Below are positions 1 through 8,366 of a stretch of 64,000 bases of DNA, piece after piece. How positions within the stretch are numbered: the first letter of the stretch is position 1; each line of letters begins with the position of its first letter. Position numbers and translations under genes: made by a program. The notes beneath the pieces were generated by a model. It was not told the origin of the DNA. It ran no database searches and saw nothing but the letters and a program-made list of their open reading frames with translations. This DNA is from Variovorax ginsengisoli (lineage in GTDB: Bacteria > Pseudomonadota > Gammaproteobacteria > Burkholderiales > Burkholderiaceae_C), in contig NZ_JAUSRO010000001.1 of assembly GCF_030811835.1 (NCBI RefSeq), positions 62,001 to 126,000 on the forward strand. Reading direction: 5' to 3'.

Positions 1-2
1 TG

Positions 3-218
3 TGCAATCAGAGCATCGGCACGGGCGCGCCGCTTGACGAATTGCTCGCCGGCTTCGACGCGGCGCAGCGAGATGGCCGCTGGCAGCCGCGTGCGGTCAG
101 CGAAGCGCGGCGCCGCGCGCTGCTGCCGCGCGGCGAGGCGCTGTCGTGGGACGCATTGCAGGATTCGCCGGACTACCGGCAGGCGCAGCGCCTGGTGACC
201 GACATCGCGGGAGGCTGA
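3..218 (+). CDS. C-terminal end of an unidentified protein (5' end outside window)
   Basis: The frame starting at base 3 is open from the left edge and ends at a TGA at 216-218, leaving about 71 residues. The piece is Arg/Ala-rich and soluble-looking, with two Trp residues and no recognisable motif. Third codon positions are strongly G/C, as in the neighbouring genes, so it looks like real coding sequence. It converges on the YgjP-like gene, whose stop lies 46 bases further on. I do not recognise the family. The upstream sequence would be needed to name it. Confidence 0.55.
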   Translation, partial: CNQSIGTGAPLDELLAGFDAAQRDGRWQPRAVSEARRRALLPRGEALSWDALQDSPDYRQAQRLVTDIAGG

Positions 219-263
219 AGGCGCGCTGCGGTCGCGCGGCGGCAGGGGCCATCGGGGCCGGTG

Positions 264-821
264 TCAGTCTTGCGCGACGGCGCAGGCGGGTGCAGCGCCT
301 GCCACGTCGCCTGCCAGCTCCGGCGCCCACAGCCGTTCGCCGCCGCCATCGCGGTGCGTCAGGTACAGCCGCAGGTCGAACTCGCGCTGGTGGTAGTCCG
401 GGTCCATGTGGGTGCAAAGCGCATAGAAGGCCTTGTCGTGCTCGCGTTCCTTCATGTGGGCGAGTTCATGCACCACGATCATCCGCAGCAGTTCGAGCGG
501 CACCTCCTTGAAAATCGTCGCCACGCGGATCTCGCGCTTGGACTTGAGCTTGCCGCCCTGCACGCGCGACACCGTGGTGTGCGTGCCCAGCGCATGGCGC
601 ACCACGTGCAGCTTGCTGTCGAAGGCGACCTTGGCCAACGGTTCGGCGTTGCGCATGAACGCGTTCTTCAGGTCTATCACGTAGGCGTAGAGCGCCCGGT
701 CGGTGCGCACCTCGTGGGCCGTCGGGTAACGTTTTCGCAGCAGGTCGGCGAGCTTGCCGTCTGCGATGAGCTGCCGCACCTGGGCCTGCAGTGCAAGCGG
801 GTAGTGCGCCAGGTACTTCAT
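264..821 (-). CDS. YgjP-like (DUF45) M48-type metallopeptidase, 185 aa
   Basis: A small cytoplasmic zinc-metallopeptidase-like protein of the YgjP/DUF45 family (related to WLM and SprT-like proteins); the substrate is unknown. The zinc motif HELAHMKEREHDKAFYAL lies near residues 118-135: HExxH supplies two His ligands and the catalytic Glu, and a later His follows in the same helix. No signal peptide or membrane segment is seen. I chose the ATG at 821 because it overlaps the upstream hsp70 stop as ATGA (818-821), which implies translational coupling. The frame stays open upstream, but only as an antisense shadow inside the hsp70 gene. Function beyond proteolysis or metal binding is not known for the family. 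Confidence 0.88.
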   Translation of the reverse strand: MKYLAHYPLALQAQVRQLIADGKLADLLRKRYPTAHEVRTDRALYAYVIDLKNAFMRNAEPLAKVAFDSKLHVVRHALGTHTTVSRVQGGKLKSKREIRVATIFKEVPLELLRMIVVHELAHMKEREHDKAFYALCTHMDPDYHQREFDLRLYLTHRDGGGERLWAPELAGDVAGAAPACAVAQD

Positions 822-2077
822 GCGCCCCGCGCGGAGCGCGCCGTGCGTGCCGAGTAAGCCAATCCCGCGGCCACGCCGCCGAAGAGGTCGCCCTCGACCA
901 GTTTCACACCGGCGAAGCTGCGGCGCAGCGCCTGTTGGAACGGCTCCAGGGCAGAGGAGCCGCCCGTCAGGTAGACCGCGTCCAGGTCGTGGCTGCGCAG
1001 GCCGGCACGGCGCACGCACTCATGGGCGCTTGCCACCACCTTGGACAACGCGTCGGCCAGGTGCTGCGCCATGTCGGGCGGCGTGAGCGAGGCGTCCAGG
1101 CCGGTTTCGATGAAGGACAGATCGATGGCGACGGGCAGGCCGCTGACCGAGCTGTCGATCTTCGCCTGCTCGACCTCGGCCGCGATGCGGTGCCCGTAGC
1201 GCTCCTCGAGCACCGTCATCAGGCGCCGGTGCAGCCGCGCGTCGGCATAGCTCGTGCGCAGCTCCTGGGCCTGCCGTACGGCCTTGGGTGCGTAGAGCCA
1301 GTTGATCAGGTGCCACGACGACAGTTCGAAGAACACCTTGCTGGGCACCTCGCGGCCGCGCGCGTCGTGGTGCCGAAAGCCCAGCGTGGGCATCACGCAC
1401 TCCAGATTCAGGCGTTGGTCGAAATCGGTGCCGCCGATGTGCACGCCGCTGGTGGCGAGCACGTCGCTCGTGCGGTCGACCAGGGTCATGCGTTCGGGGC
1501 CCAGGCGCACCACGGTGAAGTCCGACGTGCCGCCGCCAATGTCCACGATCAGGATCAACGACTCCCGGGTCACGCGCTGTTCGTAATCGAAGGCCGCGGC
1601 AATCGGCTCGAACTGGAACGCGACGTCGCGGTAGCCGGCCGAACGTGCAGCTTCGCGCAGGCTGTCTTCGGCCTGCCGGTCACGCTTGGCGTCGTCATCG
1701 ACGAAATGCACCGGCCGGCCGATCACCACGCGGTCGGGCCGCGTGCCCAGCGTCTGCTCGGCGCGGGTGGCGAGCTCGTGCAGGAAGCGCGCGATGATGT
1801 CCTGGAAACTCACCAGCCCATCGTAGACGGCGGTGGTGTCCTGCATGAGCGAGCTGCCCAGCAGGCTCTTGAGCGAGCGCATCAGGCGTCCCTCGACGCC
1901 CGCCAGGTAGAGTGCGACGGCTTCGCGCCCGAAGTGCGTGCTGCGGTCTTCGGCGTTGTAGAAGATCGCGGTCGGCATCGTCGTCGCTTCGCCTTCGAGC
2001 GGCAGCGACTGCGCAAGGCCGCCTTCGGGCGCCCAGGCGATCGCTGAATTTGAAGTGCCGAAATCAATACCGATCAT
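818..2077 (-). CDS. yegD: YegD-type Hsp70-like chaperone/ATPase, 419 aa
   Basis: An Hsp70/actin-fold ATPase of the YegD group. The phosphate-1 motif IGIDFGTSNSAIAW is at the extreme N-terminus, phosphate-2 (DIGGGTSDF) is near residue 200, and the adenosine motif YLTGGSSALEP is near residue 375. At 419 residues it contains the nucleotide-binding domain but not the full DnaK substrate-binding and lid domains, as is usual for YegD (about 450 aa in E. coli). Its client is unknown. It ends in a 4-base overlap with the YgjP-like metallopeptidase, so the two are probably made together. About 120 bases separate its start from the lysS stop, and that gap is mostly a dispersed repeat. Confidence 0.9.
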   Translation of the reverse strand: MIGIDFGTSNSAIAWAPEGGLAQSLPLEGEATTMPTAIFYNAEDRSTHFGREAVALYLAGVEGRLMRSLKSLLGSSLMQDTTAVYDGLVSFQDIIARFLHELATRAEQTLGTRPDRVVIGRPVHFVDDDAKRDRQAEDSLREAARSAGYRDVAFQFEPIAAAFDYEQRVTRESLILIVDIGGGTSDFTVVRLGPERMTLVDRTSDVLATSGVHIGGTDFDQRLNLECVMPTLGFRHHDARGREVPSKVFFELSSWHLINWLYAPKAVRQAQELRTSYADARLHRRLMTVLEERYGHRIAAEVEQAKIDSSVSGLPVAIDLSFIETGLDASLTPPDMAQHLADALSKVVASAHECVRRAGLRSHDLDAVYLTGGSSALEPFQQALRRSFAGVKLVEGDLFGGVAAGLAYSARTARSARGA

Positions 2078-2102
2078 GAATTTCCAAATGCATTCGATCC
2101 GT

Positions 2103-2194
2103 GAACACCGCGGAGCCGGCTTTGCCGGGCCGCTGGTGTTGCCCCCGGTAGGGGGTGGGAGCCCGACACGAAGTGCGGGCGACCTGGGGGCGAG
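2103..2194. repeat. Dispersed intergenic repeat, copy 1
   Basis: About 90 bases between yegD and the lysS stop. They are nearly identical to the reverse complement of 51503-51593. Shared blocks include CACCGCGGAGCCGGC (here 2106-2120), a GGTGTTGCCCCCGGTAGGGGG core (2134-2154), GACACGAAGTGCG and a terminal CTGGGGGCGAG. The repeat ends exactly at the lysS stop codon. It contains GC-rich inverted segments but no U-tract. I associate similar repeats with intergenic regions of Comamonadaceae (from memory, unchecked). Confidence 0.8.
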
Positions 2195-3727
2195 TCAAGC
2201 CTCGCGGCGCAGTGCCGGGAACAGGATCACGTCGCGGATGCTCGGCGAATCCGTCAGCAGCATCATGAATCGGTCGATGCCGATGCCGCAGCCGCCGGTG
2301 GGCGGCATGCCGTATTCGAGCGCGCGCACGAAGTCGTGGTCGTAGAACATCGCTTCGTCGTCGCCCGAGTCCTTGGCGGCCACCTGAGCGTTGAAGCGCG
2401 CGGCCTGGTCCTCGGCGTCGTTCAGCTCGCTGAAGCCGTTGCCGAATTCCCGACCGGTGATGTAGAGCTCGAAGCGCTCGGTCACTTCCGGCCGGTCGTC
2501 GTTGGCGCGCGCCAGCGGCGAGATCTCGGTCGGGTGTTCCATGATGAAGGTCGGCTGCCAGAGCTTCTCTTCAACGGTTTCCTCGAAGTACATGACCTGC
2601 AGGCTGGCCAGGCTGCGTTGCGACAGCTTGTCCTTTTCTTCGGACAGGCCGATCTTGCGCAGGGCGTTGACGAGCCACGCGGTGTCGTCGACGTTCACGC
2701 CGGCATCGGTGTGCTTGAGGATGGCCTCGCGGATCGTCAGCCGCTCGAAGGGCTGGCTCAGGTCGACCGGCTTGCCGCCGTACGTGAGCTGCTCGCTGCC
2801 GACCGTCTTCTTGGCGATCGTGCGGATGATCATCTCGGTGAAGTCCATCAGGTCCTGGTAGTTCCAGTACGCCGCATAGAACTCCATCATCGTGAACTCG
2901 GGGTTGTGCCGCACCGAGATGCCCTCGTTGCGGTAGCTCCGGTTGATCTCGAACACGCGCTCGAAGCCGCCGACGATCAGGCGCTTCAAGTACAACTCGG
3001 GCGCGATGCGCAGGAACATCTCCTGGTCGAGCGCGTTGTGGTGCGTCTTGAAGGGCTTGGCGTTGGCACCGCCCGGAATGGGGTGCAGCATCGGCGTCTC
3101 GACTTCGAGGAAGTCGTTGGCCACCATGAATTCGCGCAGGGCGCTCACGGCCTTGCTGCGCGCGGTGAAGCGGGCGCGTGCCGTTTCATCGGTGATCAGG
3201 TCGACGTAGCGCTGGCGGTACTTCTGTTCCTGGTCGGCCATGCCGTGGAACTTGTCGGGCAGCGGCCGCAGGCTCTTGGTGAGCAGGCGCAGCTTCGTGA
3301 CCTTGACCGACAGCTCGCCGGTCTTGGTCTTCATCAGCGTGCCTTCGGCGCCGATGATGTCGCCCAGGTCCCAGCGCTTGAAGTCGGCGTAGGCCTCTTC
3401 GCCGATCGCATCGCGCGTCACATAGAGCTGGATGCGGCCGGTCGCGTCCTGCACGGTCGCGAAGCTGGCCTTGCCCATCACGCGCTTGAGCATCATGCGG
3501 CCGGCCACGCTGACCGCCACGGCCTGTGCTTCCAGCGGCTCGGCCTCGGTTGCGCCATGGGCCGCTGCCAGCGCGGTGGCACGGTGCTGCGGCTTGAAGT
3601 CGTTCGGGAATGCGACGCCCTTGCCTTCGGATTGCGCCGTACGCAGGGACTTGAGCTTCTCGCGGCGCTCGGCGATCAGTTGGTTGTCGTCGATCGCAGG
3701 CGCAGGGGAGGTCGTAGGTTCGGTCAT
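2195..3727 (-). CDS. lysS: Lysyl-tRNA synthetase, class II, 510 aa
   Basis: Charges tRNA-Lys with lysine in the cytoplasm. An N-terminal OB-fold anticodon-binding domain is followed by a class II catalytic domain. Motif 2 appears as [19 protein letters not shown] and motif 3 as [15 protein letters not shown] close to the C-terminus. The length matches E. coli LysS (505 aa). I chose the ATG at 3727 (protein begins [12 protein letters not shown]); the frame runs 27 codons further upstream, but that part is Arg-rich and unlike the family. No strong ribosome binding site is visible. The gene is flanked by a dispersed repeat at its stop and by a short intergenic stretch holding a 17-base palindrome upstream. 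Confidence 0.97.
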   Translation of the reverse strand: MTEPTTSPAPAIDDNQLIAERREKLKSLRTAQSEGKGVAFPNDFKPQHRATALAAAHGATEAEPLEAQAVAVSVAGRMMLKRVMGKASFATVQDATGRIQLYVTRDAIGEEAYADFKRWDLGDIIGAEGTLMKTKTGELSVKVTKLRLLTKSLRPLPDKFHGMADQEQKYRQRYVDLITDETARARFTARSKAVSALREFMVANDFLEVETPMLHPIPGGANAKPFKTHHNALDQEMFLRIAPELYLKRLIVGGFERVFEINRSYRNEGISVRHNPEFTMMEFYAAYWNYQDLMDFTEMIIRTIAKKTVGSEQLTYGGKPVDLSQPFERLTIREAILKHTDAGVNVDDTAWLVNALRKIGLSEEKDKLSQRSLASLQVMYFEETVEEKLWQPTFIMEHPTEISPLARANDDRPEVTERFELYITGREFGNGFSELNDAEDQAARFNAQVAAKDSGDDEAMFYDHDFVRALEYGMPPTGGCGIGIDRFMMLLTDSPSIRDVILFPALRREA

Positions 3728-3838
3728 GAGGGAGGGAAAAACTGGAGGGCGCAGGCGGCGCCGCGCGAAGCCCGCCATTTTAGCCCGCCGATGCCCGGAA
3801 CGAATCACCTGCCGCAGCGCACCGCGGCTGTGCAGGAT

Positions 3839-3855
3839 GCTATTGAATCAATAGC
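3839..3855. repeat. 17-bp perfect palindrome (GCTATTGA-A-TCAATAGC)
   Basis: Eight-base arms around a single A, just after the stop of the LON-domain gene and upstream of lysS. No T-tract follows on either strand, so it is not a classic terminator. It resembles short AT-centred palindromes that I recall as common between genes in Comamonadaceae. A partial relative, GATTTGATAGCGTC, occurs near 23872 before sdhC. Confidence 0.7.
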
Positions 3856-3858
3856 AAG

Positions 3859-4506
3859 CTAGTCAACAATGCCGCTGCGTGCGAGCAAGTCGCTCACCAG
3901 CTCCAGGCGCATGAGCGGGCTGTCGAGCGCCATGAGGCGTTGCTTGAGTGGGGCATCCAGCGGCAGCAGCTCGCACCAGCGGTTGGAAACCCAGCCGCAA
4001 TCGTCCAGGCGATAGGGCGCAGCGATGGGCAGACGCAGGCCGTCGGCATGCTCGATGCGGCGCCGTTCCTCCAGTGTGTCGATCAGCCTGCGCAGCGCGG
4101 CGGCGGTGTGCTGCAGGTCGTCGGGAATCGCCACGGCCTGGTCGTCGGCCAGCGCTTGGACTTCGGCCGTCCAGAGGCCGTGTTTCTGCTGCTCGCTGGC
4201 ATGCACGCGAAAGCGCTGCGTGCCGATGCACTCGACCTGCATCAGGCCCGGCTGCGGTGTCTCGCACAGCCGGATCTGCGCCAGGGTACCCACCGCATGG
4301 AAGCGCTCGGTGACGGCGCCAGCCACGCGCACCTCGGCGCCCTCGACCAGGCCGACCACCCCGAAGGGCGTGCCGTTGCGTACGCATTTGCCGATCATGT
4401 CGAGATAACGCACCTCGAAGATGCGCAGAGGCAGGAGTCCGCCCGGGAACAGAATGCTGCCCAGCGGGAACAGGGGGAGGGTTTGCAGAAGGGGTGGCGT
4501 CGTCAT
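3859..4506 (-). CDS. LON peptidase substrate-binding domain protein, 215 aa
   Basis: A stand-alone LON N-terminal domain protein (PF02190 type). It starts with the family's LPLFPLGSILFPGGLLPLRI (about residues 9-28) and continues with an IFEVRY segment and a GxxxGVVGLVEG-like turn. It lacks the AAA+ ATPase and Ser-Lys protease domains of Lon, so it should be a binding or adaptor protein rather than a protease; the partner is unknown. The ATG at 4506 puts the LON motif at the usual place near the N-terminus; the frame stays open 24 codons upstream into the divergent promoter region. It is divergent from the YggT gene, with about 50 bases between the starts. Confidence 0.88.
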   Translation of the reverse strand: MTTPPLLQTLPLFPLGSILFPGGLLPLRIFEVRYLDMIGKCVRNGTPFGVVGLVEGAEVRVAGAVTERFHAVGTLAQIRLCETPQPGLMQVECIGTQRFRVHASEQQKHGLWTAEVQALADDQAVAIPDDLQHTAAALRRLIDTLEERRRIEHADGLRLPIAAPYRLDDCGWVSNRWCELLPLDAPLKQRLMALDSPLMRLELVSDLLARSGIVD

Positions 4507-4556
4507 CGATGCATCTCTCGTCGCTATCATCGCACTCCCATCACCCGTCACGCGCC

Positions 4557-5111
4557 ATGTTCCAACAGATCCCCTCATTCCTGCTCGACGTACTCGTCGG
4601 TCTTGTCGGCGGCGCGTGCCTGCTGCGCCTGTACATGCAGTACCACCGCGTGCCCTTCGGCAACCCGCTCGGGCGTTTCATCTTCGCGGTGACCGACTGG
4701 ATCGTGCTGCCGCTTCGGCGCATCGTGCCGGCGGCCAAACGATGGGACCTGGCCAGCCTGATCGCGGCCTGGCTGCTGGTGATGCTGAAATTCCTGCTGC
4801 TCTGGCTCTTGAGCGGCAGCCTGGGCCGCATCGCGCTGCTGCCGCTGGTGTCGCTGATTGCGTTGGTGCAACTGGCCGTGTCGGGCCTGACGGTGCTGCT
4901 GATCGTCTACGCGGTGCTGTCGTGGGTGCCGCACGCGTCGCCGTTCATGCATGACCTGCTCGGTCGCCTGGCGGAGCCGCTGGTGCGGCCGCTGCGCCGC
5001 ATCATCCCGCTGGTGGGTGGCGTCGATCTGTCGCCGCTGGCGGCGATCGTGCTGCTGCAGGTCGTGGGCATCATCCTGGGCAACCTGATGGGTGCGGCCT
5101 TCCGCATCTGA
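4557..5111 (+). CDS. YggT family integral membrane protein, 184 aa
   Basis: An inner-membrane protein with two YGGT repeats. Each repeat has a hydrophobic helix (about residues 7-23, 60-80, 85-105 and 160-180) and a P-L-RR-IVP/IIP motif: LPLRRIVPAA near residue 46 and PLRRIIPLVGG near residue 145. YggT proteins are linked to osmotic tolerance and, in other bacteria, to division or photosystem assembly; the exact role here is unknown. The ATG at 4557 was chosen because homologues start close to the first helix; the upstream 21 codons are Ser/His-rich. The gene converges on the beta-lactamase-like gene with an 11-base gap. Confidence 0.9.
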   Translation: MFQQIPSFLLDVLVGLVGGACLLRLYMQYHRVPFGNPLGRFIFAVTDWIVLPLRRIVPAAKRWDLASLIAAWLLVMLKFLLLWLLSGSLGRIALLPLVSLIALVQLAVSGLTVLLIVYAVLSWVPHASPFMHDLLGRLAEPLVRPLRRIIPLVGGVDLSPLAAIVLLQVVGIILGNLMGAAFRI

Positions 5112-5122
5112 TCGGTTGCGGA

Positions 5123-6193
5123 TCAGCCGCCTGCGGGCGGCGTGATCAGCGTCTGGTTGATCACGCGGCCCAGGCGCTCGAACACCTTGCCGGCTGCTTT
5201 CTGTTCGTCCAGGTCGGCGGTGCAGGCGGCGACGACGATGCCGTTGGCGCCCCGGTTCTGCGGATGGATCACGCCCATGTGGCAGGCGCGTTGGTACTGG
5301 GTTCCGGTTTTGTGGATGAAGTGGGCCGATCGCGCAAACCCTGCCTGCAGCCGGTAGCCCGTGTAGATGTCGAACTTCATCGCCTTGTACATGCGCTCGG
5401 TGCTCGCGGGCTCCAGCAGTTCGCCGCGCACCAGTTTTTCCAGCATGTCGCCGTAGGCCACCAGCGTGGCGGCGTTCGCGCCGGTCTTGTAGTAGTGCGC
5501 GTAGGCTTCATCGATGGTCTTGGCGCGCAGGTCGGCGGTCTTCAGGTTCAGCGCGCGGCGCACGGCGTCGACCCGCTGCGGGCCCATCGGCGACGAGGCG
5601 ATGCGCACCAGCTGGTCATTGCTCAGCTTGCGGGCGTCGGGATGGATCTCGGCGTACACGTCGTAGCGCACCTGCGCGAGCGACGTCAGGCGCTCGAAGC
5701 CGCTGGTGCCCAGCGCCGCGCTGGCGCTCCGGTTGAGTTGCTCTTCACCCACCGCGCGCACCAGCATGTTGGCCGCGGTGTTGTCGCTGTCGCCGAGCAT
5801 GCGGGTGAGCAGAAAGTCGATGGTGAACGGCGTTCCAGGCTGCCGCCAGACCAGTTGGCCTGCCTCGATCCTGTCCGTGGGCTCGAGCTTCATCGTGTCG
5901 GAAAGTTTGAGCTTCTTCGCGTCGACCTGCTGGAGCACGGCGATGGCGATCGGTACCTTGGCCGTCGAGCCCAGGTACCAACGCTGGTCTGCGCCATAGG
6001 AAAAGGTTTCGCCTCCGTTCATGCGCTTGACGTAGACGCCGAGCGCACCAGGCGTTTCACGGTCGATGCGCTCGACCTCACGCTGGAGCGTGTCGTTCCA
6101 ATCGGCGGCCTGGGCGGTCTCAGCGCTCGCTATCGTCAGCAGCGACAGCAGGCACAGGGTGAGTGCGGGTGTGTGCAGGGCAGGTCGTGGCAT
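5123..6193 (-). CDS. Exported class A beta-lactamase-like serine hydrolase, 356 aa (paralogue A)
   Basis: A penicillin-recognising serine hydrolase of the beta-lactamase class A fold (PF13354 type). A Sec signal peptide covers about residues 1-29 (ends ETAQA). The catalytic triplets are SxxK at S76-K79 (GSTAKVP), SDN at 136-138 and KTG at 295-297 (HKTGTQ). The SDN-to-KTG distance (158 residues) is longer than in TEM-like enzymes, and the canonical omega-loop Glu-x-x-Leu-Asn motif is not seen at its expected place, so true beta-lactam hydrolysis is uncertain; it may be a periplasmic peptidase or esterase. A ribosome binding site (AAGGA) precedes the ATG at 6193. The start lies 74 bases inside the 3' end of paralogue B, indicating an operon. 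Confidence 0.82.
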   Translation of the reverse strand: MPRPALHTPALTLCLLSLLTIASAETAQAADWNDTLQREVERIDRETPGALGVYVKRMNGGETFSYGADQRWYLGSTAKVPIAIAVLQQVDAKKLKLSDTMKLEPTDRIEAGQLVWRQPGTPFTIDFLLTRMLGDSDNTAANMLVRAVGEEQLNRSASAALGTSGFERLTSLAQVRYDVYAEIHPDARKLSNDQLVRIASSPMGPQRVDAVRRALNLKTADLRAKTIDEAYAHYYKTGANAATLVAYGDMLEKLVRGELLEPASTERMYKAMKFDIYTGYRLQAGFARSAHFIHKTGTQYQRACHMGVIHPQNRGANGIVVAACTADLDEQKAAGKVFERLGRVINQTLITPPAGG

Positions 6194-7322
6194 TGGGAAT
6201 TCCTTGGGTGATCAGTCCGGATCGGCAGAGGGCCAGGCCCACCTGCATGAGCGCTGCTTCCGAGCGTTGCAGCGACGGCTCGCCGCGCACGCATGCGACC
6301 ACGACGGCGCGACGCTCGTGGTCGCCCGCCTCCGCCACACGCAGCAGGCCGGCATCGCAGATGCGCGCGCGCTGGGTGCCGGTCTTGTGGGAAAAGCGCA
6401 GGCCGCTCGGAAAACCGGCCTTCAGGCGGTTGTTGCCGGTTTCGACTCTCGCCATGATCTGCAGCAGCACGGCGGTTGATGTCGACGTGAGCGCCTGGCC
6501 ATTGGCAAGCTGTTCGAGCAGACGGCCGTATGCGCTCAGGCTGCCCGAATTCACGCCGGTCGCGTAGTAGGCGCGGTAGGCGGCATCCAGGCTGGGCAGT
6601 TTGAAGTCCGCCACGCGCGTTCCGGTGAGGCGGGCCAGCAACTGCAGCCGTTGCACGTCGACGCGCTCGCGCTGCAGCAGAATGAGGTCGCGGCCTGTCA
6701 GCTTGGTGGCTTCGGGCGTCAGGTAGCCGTAGAGGGTCCGTCGGATGTCCGACAGCGTGGTGATCGGCGTGAAGCCACCCGGCACCAGCGTCTCGTTCAG
6801 CGCGTTCACGTCGGCCAGGCCGACCAGGTCGATCAGGACGTCGGTGGCGGTGTTGTCGCTCCGGATGATCATCTGTTCGAGCAGGAAGCGCACGGTGACC
6901 AGCGTGCCCACCGCGATGTTCTTGGTCGGGCCGGCGCCGTCGACATAATCGCCTGCGCGCAGCGTCACCGGCGTTTCCAGCGTGAAATGTCCTCGCTCGA
7001 CGCCGCGAAAAACGGCCATCGCCACCGGAACCTTGATCATCGAGGCCAGGTACCAGCGTTGGTCGGCACGGTAGGCGGTCTGCTGGCCGGTGTCGAGGTC
7101 GCGCACGTAGACGCCCAAACGCCCGCGCGTCTGCGATTCGATGCTGGCGAACTCGGCAACGAGGTGCTCGTTCCACGAGGTTCCCGCCGTCGGAGGGAGG
7201 GGGGCGGGTGAGGGCTGTGCCTCCGCCGCGCAGGCCATGCCGAGCGCCAGGGTGGCTGTGCCGATGCGGCCGCGCCGAACCGTGCTGCGCCAGAAGATTC
7301 GAACCAGAGATTCAGGGGTCAT
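6120..7322 (-). CDS. Exported class A beta-lactamase-like serine hydrolase, 400 aa (paralogue B)
   Basis: Tandem paralogue of the downstream gene. The N-terminal hydrophobic stretch around residues 20-35 looks like a signal peptide (ends AAEAQ). Active-site motifs are SxxK at S94-K97 (ASMIKVP), SDN at 155-157 (RSDNTAT) and KTG at 313-315 (HKTGTQ). As in paralogue A, a normal ExxLN omega loop is not evident, and both copies share a (V/I)R-x-x-(V/L)Y-x-x-(I/L)-x-P pattern in that region. The 74-base overlap with paralogue A places the last residues of B over A's signal peptide, so B's tail may be dispensable. I chose the ATG at 7322 (MTPESLV); the frame runs 19 codons further upstream. Substrate unknown. 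Confidence 0.8.
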   Translation of the reverse strand: MTPESLVRIFWRSTVRRGRIGTATLALGMACAAEAQPSPAPLPPTAGTSWNEHLVAEFASIESQTRGRLGVYVRDLDTGQQTAYRADQRWYLASMIKVPVAMAVFRGVERGHFTLETPVTLRAGDYVDGAGPTKNIAVGTLVTVRFLLEQMIIRSDNTATDVLIDLVGLADVNALNETLVPGGFTPITTLSDIRRTLYGYLTPEATKLTGRDLILLQRERVDVQRLQLLARLTGTRVADFKLPSLDAAYRAYYATGVNSGSLSAYGRLLEQLANGQALTSTSTAVLLQIMARVETGNNRLKAGFPSGLRFSHKTGTQRARICDAGLLRVAEAGDHERRAVVVACVRGEPSLQRSEAALMQVGLALCRSGLITQGIPNATTCPAHTRTHPVPAVAADDSER

Positions 7323-7471
7323 GCAATGGGAGTGTTCGTGGCGTCGGGAAACGCGCCATTGCGATCCCCTCCGCGTCAACCCCTCATTTGTCGCCGGCCG
7401 ACTGCAGCACTGTCAGCCGCCTGTATCCGATATGCATGCAGGCGAATGCCCACAATGCGACAGCGAACGCG

Positions 7472-8344
7472 TCAGCCGACGGCGTCTGCCGGCAGGCGCT
7501 GCAGCATCGCGAGGGTGCTGGCGATGGTCTTGCGCAGCTCGCGGCGGTCGCTGATGAAGTCGATCGCTCCCTTGGTCTGGAGGAACTCCGAACGCTGAAA
7601 GCCTTCGGGCAGCGTCACACGCACCGTCGACTCGATCACGCGCGGGCCGGCAAAGCCGATCAGCGCCTTGGGCTCGGCGATCACCACATCGCCCACGAAG
7701 GCGAAGCCGGCACTCACACCGCCCATGGTCGGGTCGGTCAGCACACTGATGTAGGGCAGGCCCTTCTTGGCGAGGTGGGTGAGCGCTGCGTTGGTCTTGG
7801 CCATCTGCATCAGCGAGAGCAGGCCTTCCTGCATGCGCGCGCCGCCCGTGGCGGTGAAGCAGATGAACGGCACCTTCTGCTCGATGGCGGTCTCGACGCC
7901 GCGCACGAAGCGCTCGCCGACCACGCTGCCCATGCTGCCGCCCATGAACTCGAACTCGAAGCAGGCCACCACGACGTTGATGCTCAGCACCGAGCCGCCC
8001 ATCACGATCAGCGAATCGGTCTCGCCGGTGTTCTCCAGGGCTTCCTTGAGCCGCTCGGTGTACTTGCGGCTGTCCTTGAACTTGAGCGCATCGACCGGCA
8101 GCACTTCCTGGCCGAGTTCGTAGCGGCCCTCGGCGTCGAGGAAGGCGTCCAGGCGCGCACGCGCGCCGATGCGATGGTGGTGGCCACAGCTCGGGCACAC
8201 GTTCTGGTTGTGCTCGAGGTCGGTCTTGTAGAGCACCGTGTCGCAGCTCGGGCATTTGATCCAGAGACCTTCGGGCACCTGGCGGCGCTCGCTGGGGTCG
8301 GTCTGGGCGATCTTGGCGGGTAGCAGTTTTTCAAGCCAGCTCAT
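7472..8344 (-). CDS. accD: Acetyl-CoA carboxylase carboxyltransferase subunit beta, 290 aa
   Basis: Beta subunit of the carboxyltransferase that forms malonyl-CoA for fatty-acid synthesis; works with AccA. The N-terminal zinc ribbon is visible as CPSC near residue 30 and CPSCG near residue 49. The crotonase-fold core follows, with [23 protein letters not shown] and [14 protein letters not shown]. The length matches the family. The ATG at 8344 has an AGGAG site a few bases upstream. It follows trpA by 22 bases, the usual trp-accD arrangement in Burkholderiales. In many relatives folC comes next; here the beta-lactamase-like pair follows after about 150 bases. Confidence 0.97.
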   Translation of the reverse strand: MSWLEKLLPAKIAQTDPSERRQVPEGLWIKCPSCDTVLYKTDLEHNQNVCPSCGHHHRIGARARLDAFLDAEGRYELGQEVLPVDALKFKDSRKYTERLKEALENTGETDSLIVMGGSVLSINVVVACFEFEFMGGSMGSVVGERFVRGVETAIEQKVPFICFTATGGARMQEGLLSLMQMAKTNAALTHLAKKGLPYISVLTDPTMGGVSAGFAFVGDVVIAEPKALIGFAGPRVIESTVRVTLPEGFQRSEFLQTKGAIDFISDRRELRKTIASTLAMLQRLPADAVG

Positions 8345-8366
8345 GGCATCTCCTGAAGTGGCTGGA

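Noticed and set aside
5738..5752. E-E-Q-L-N in beta-lactamase-like paralogue A as the ExxLN omega-loop motif
   Set aside because: It lies only about 12-14 residues after SDN, where TEM-type enzymes have a helix; the true omega-loop Glu is about 34 residues after SDN. Paralogue B has no counterpart.
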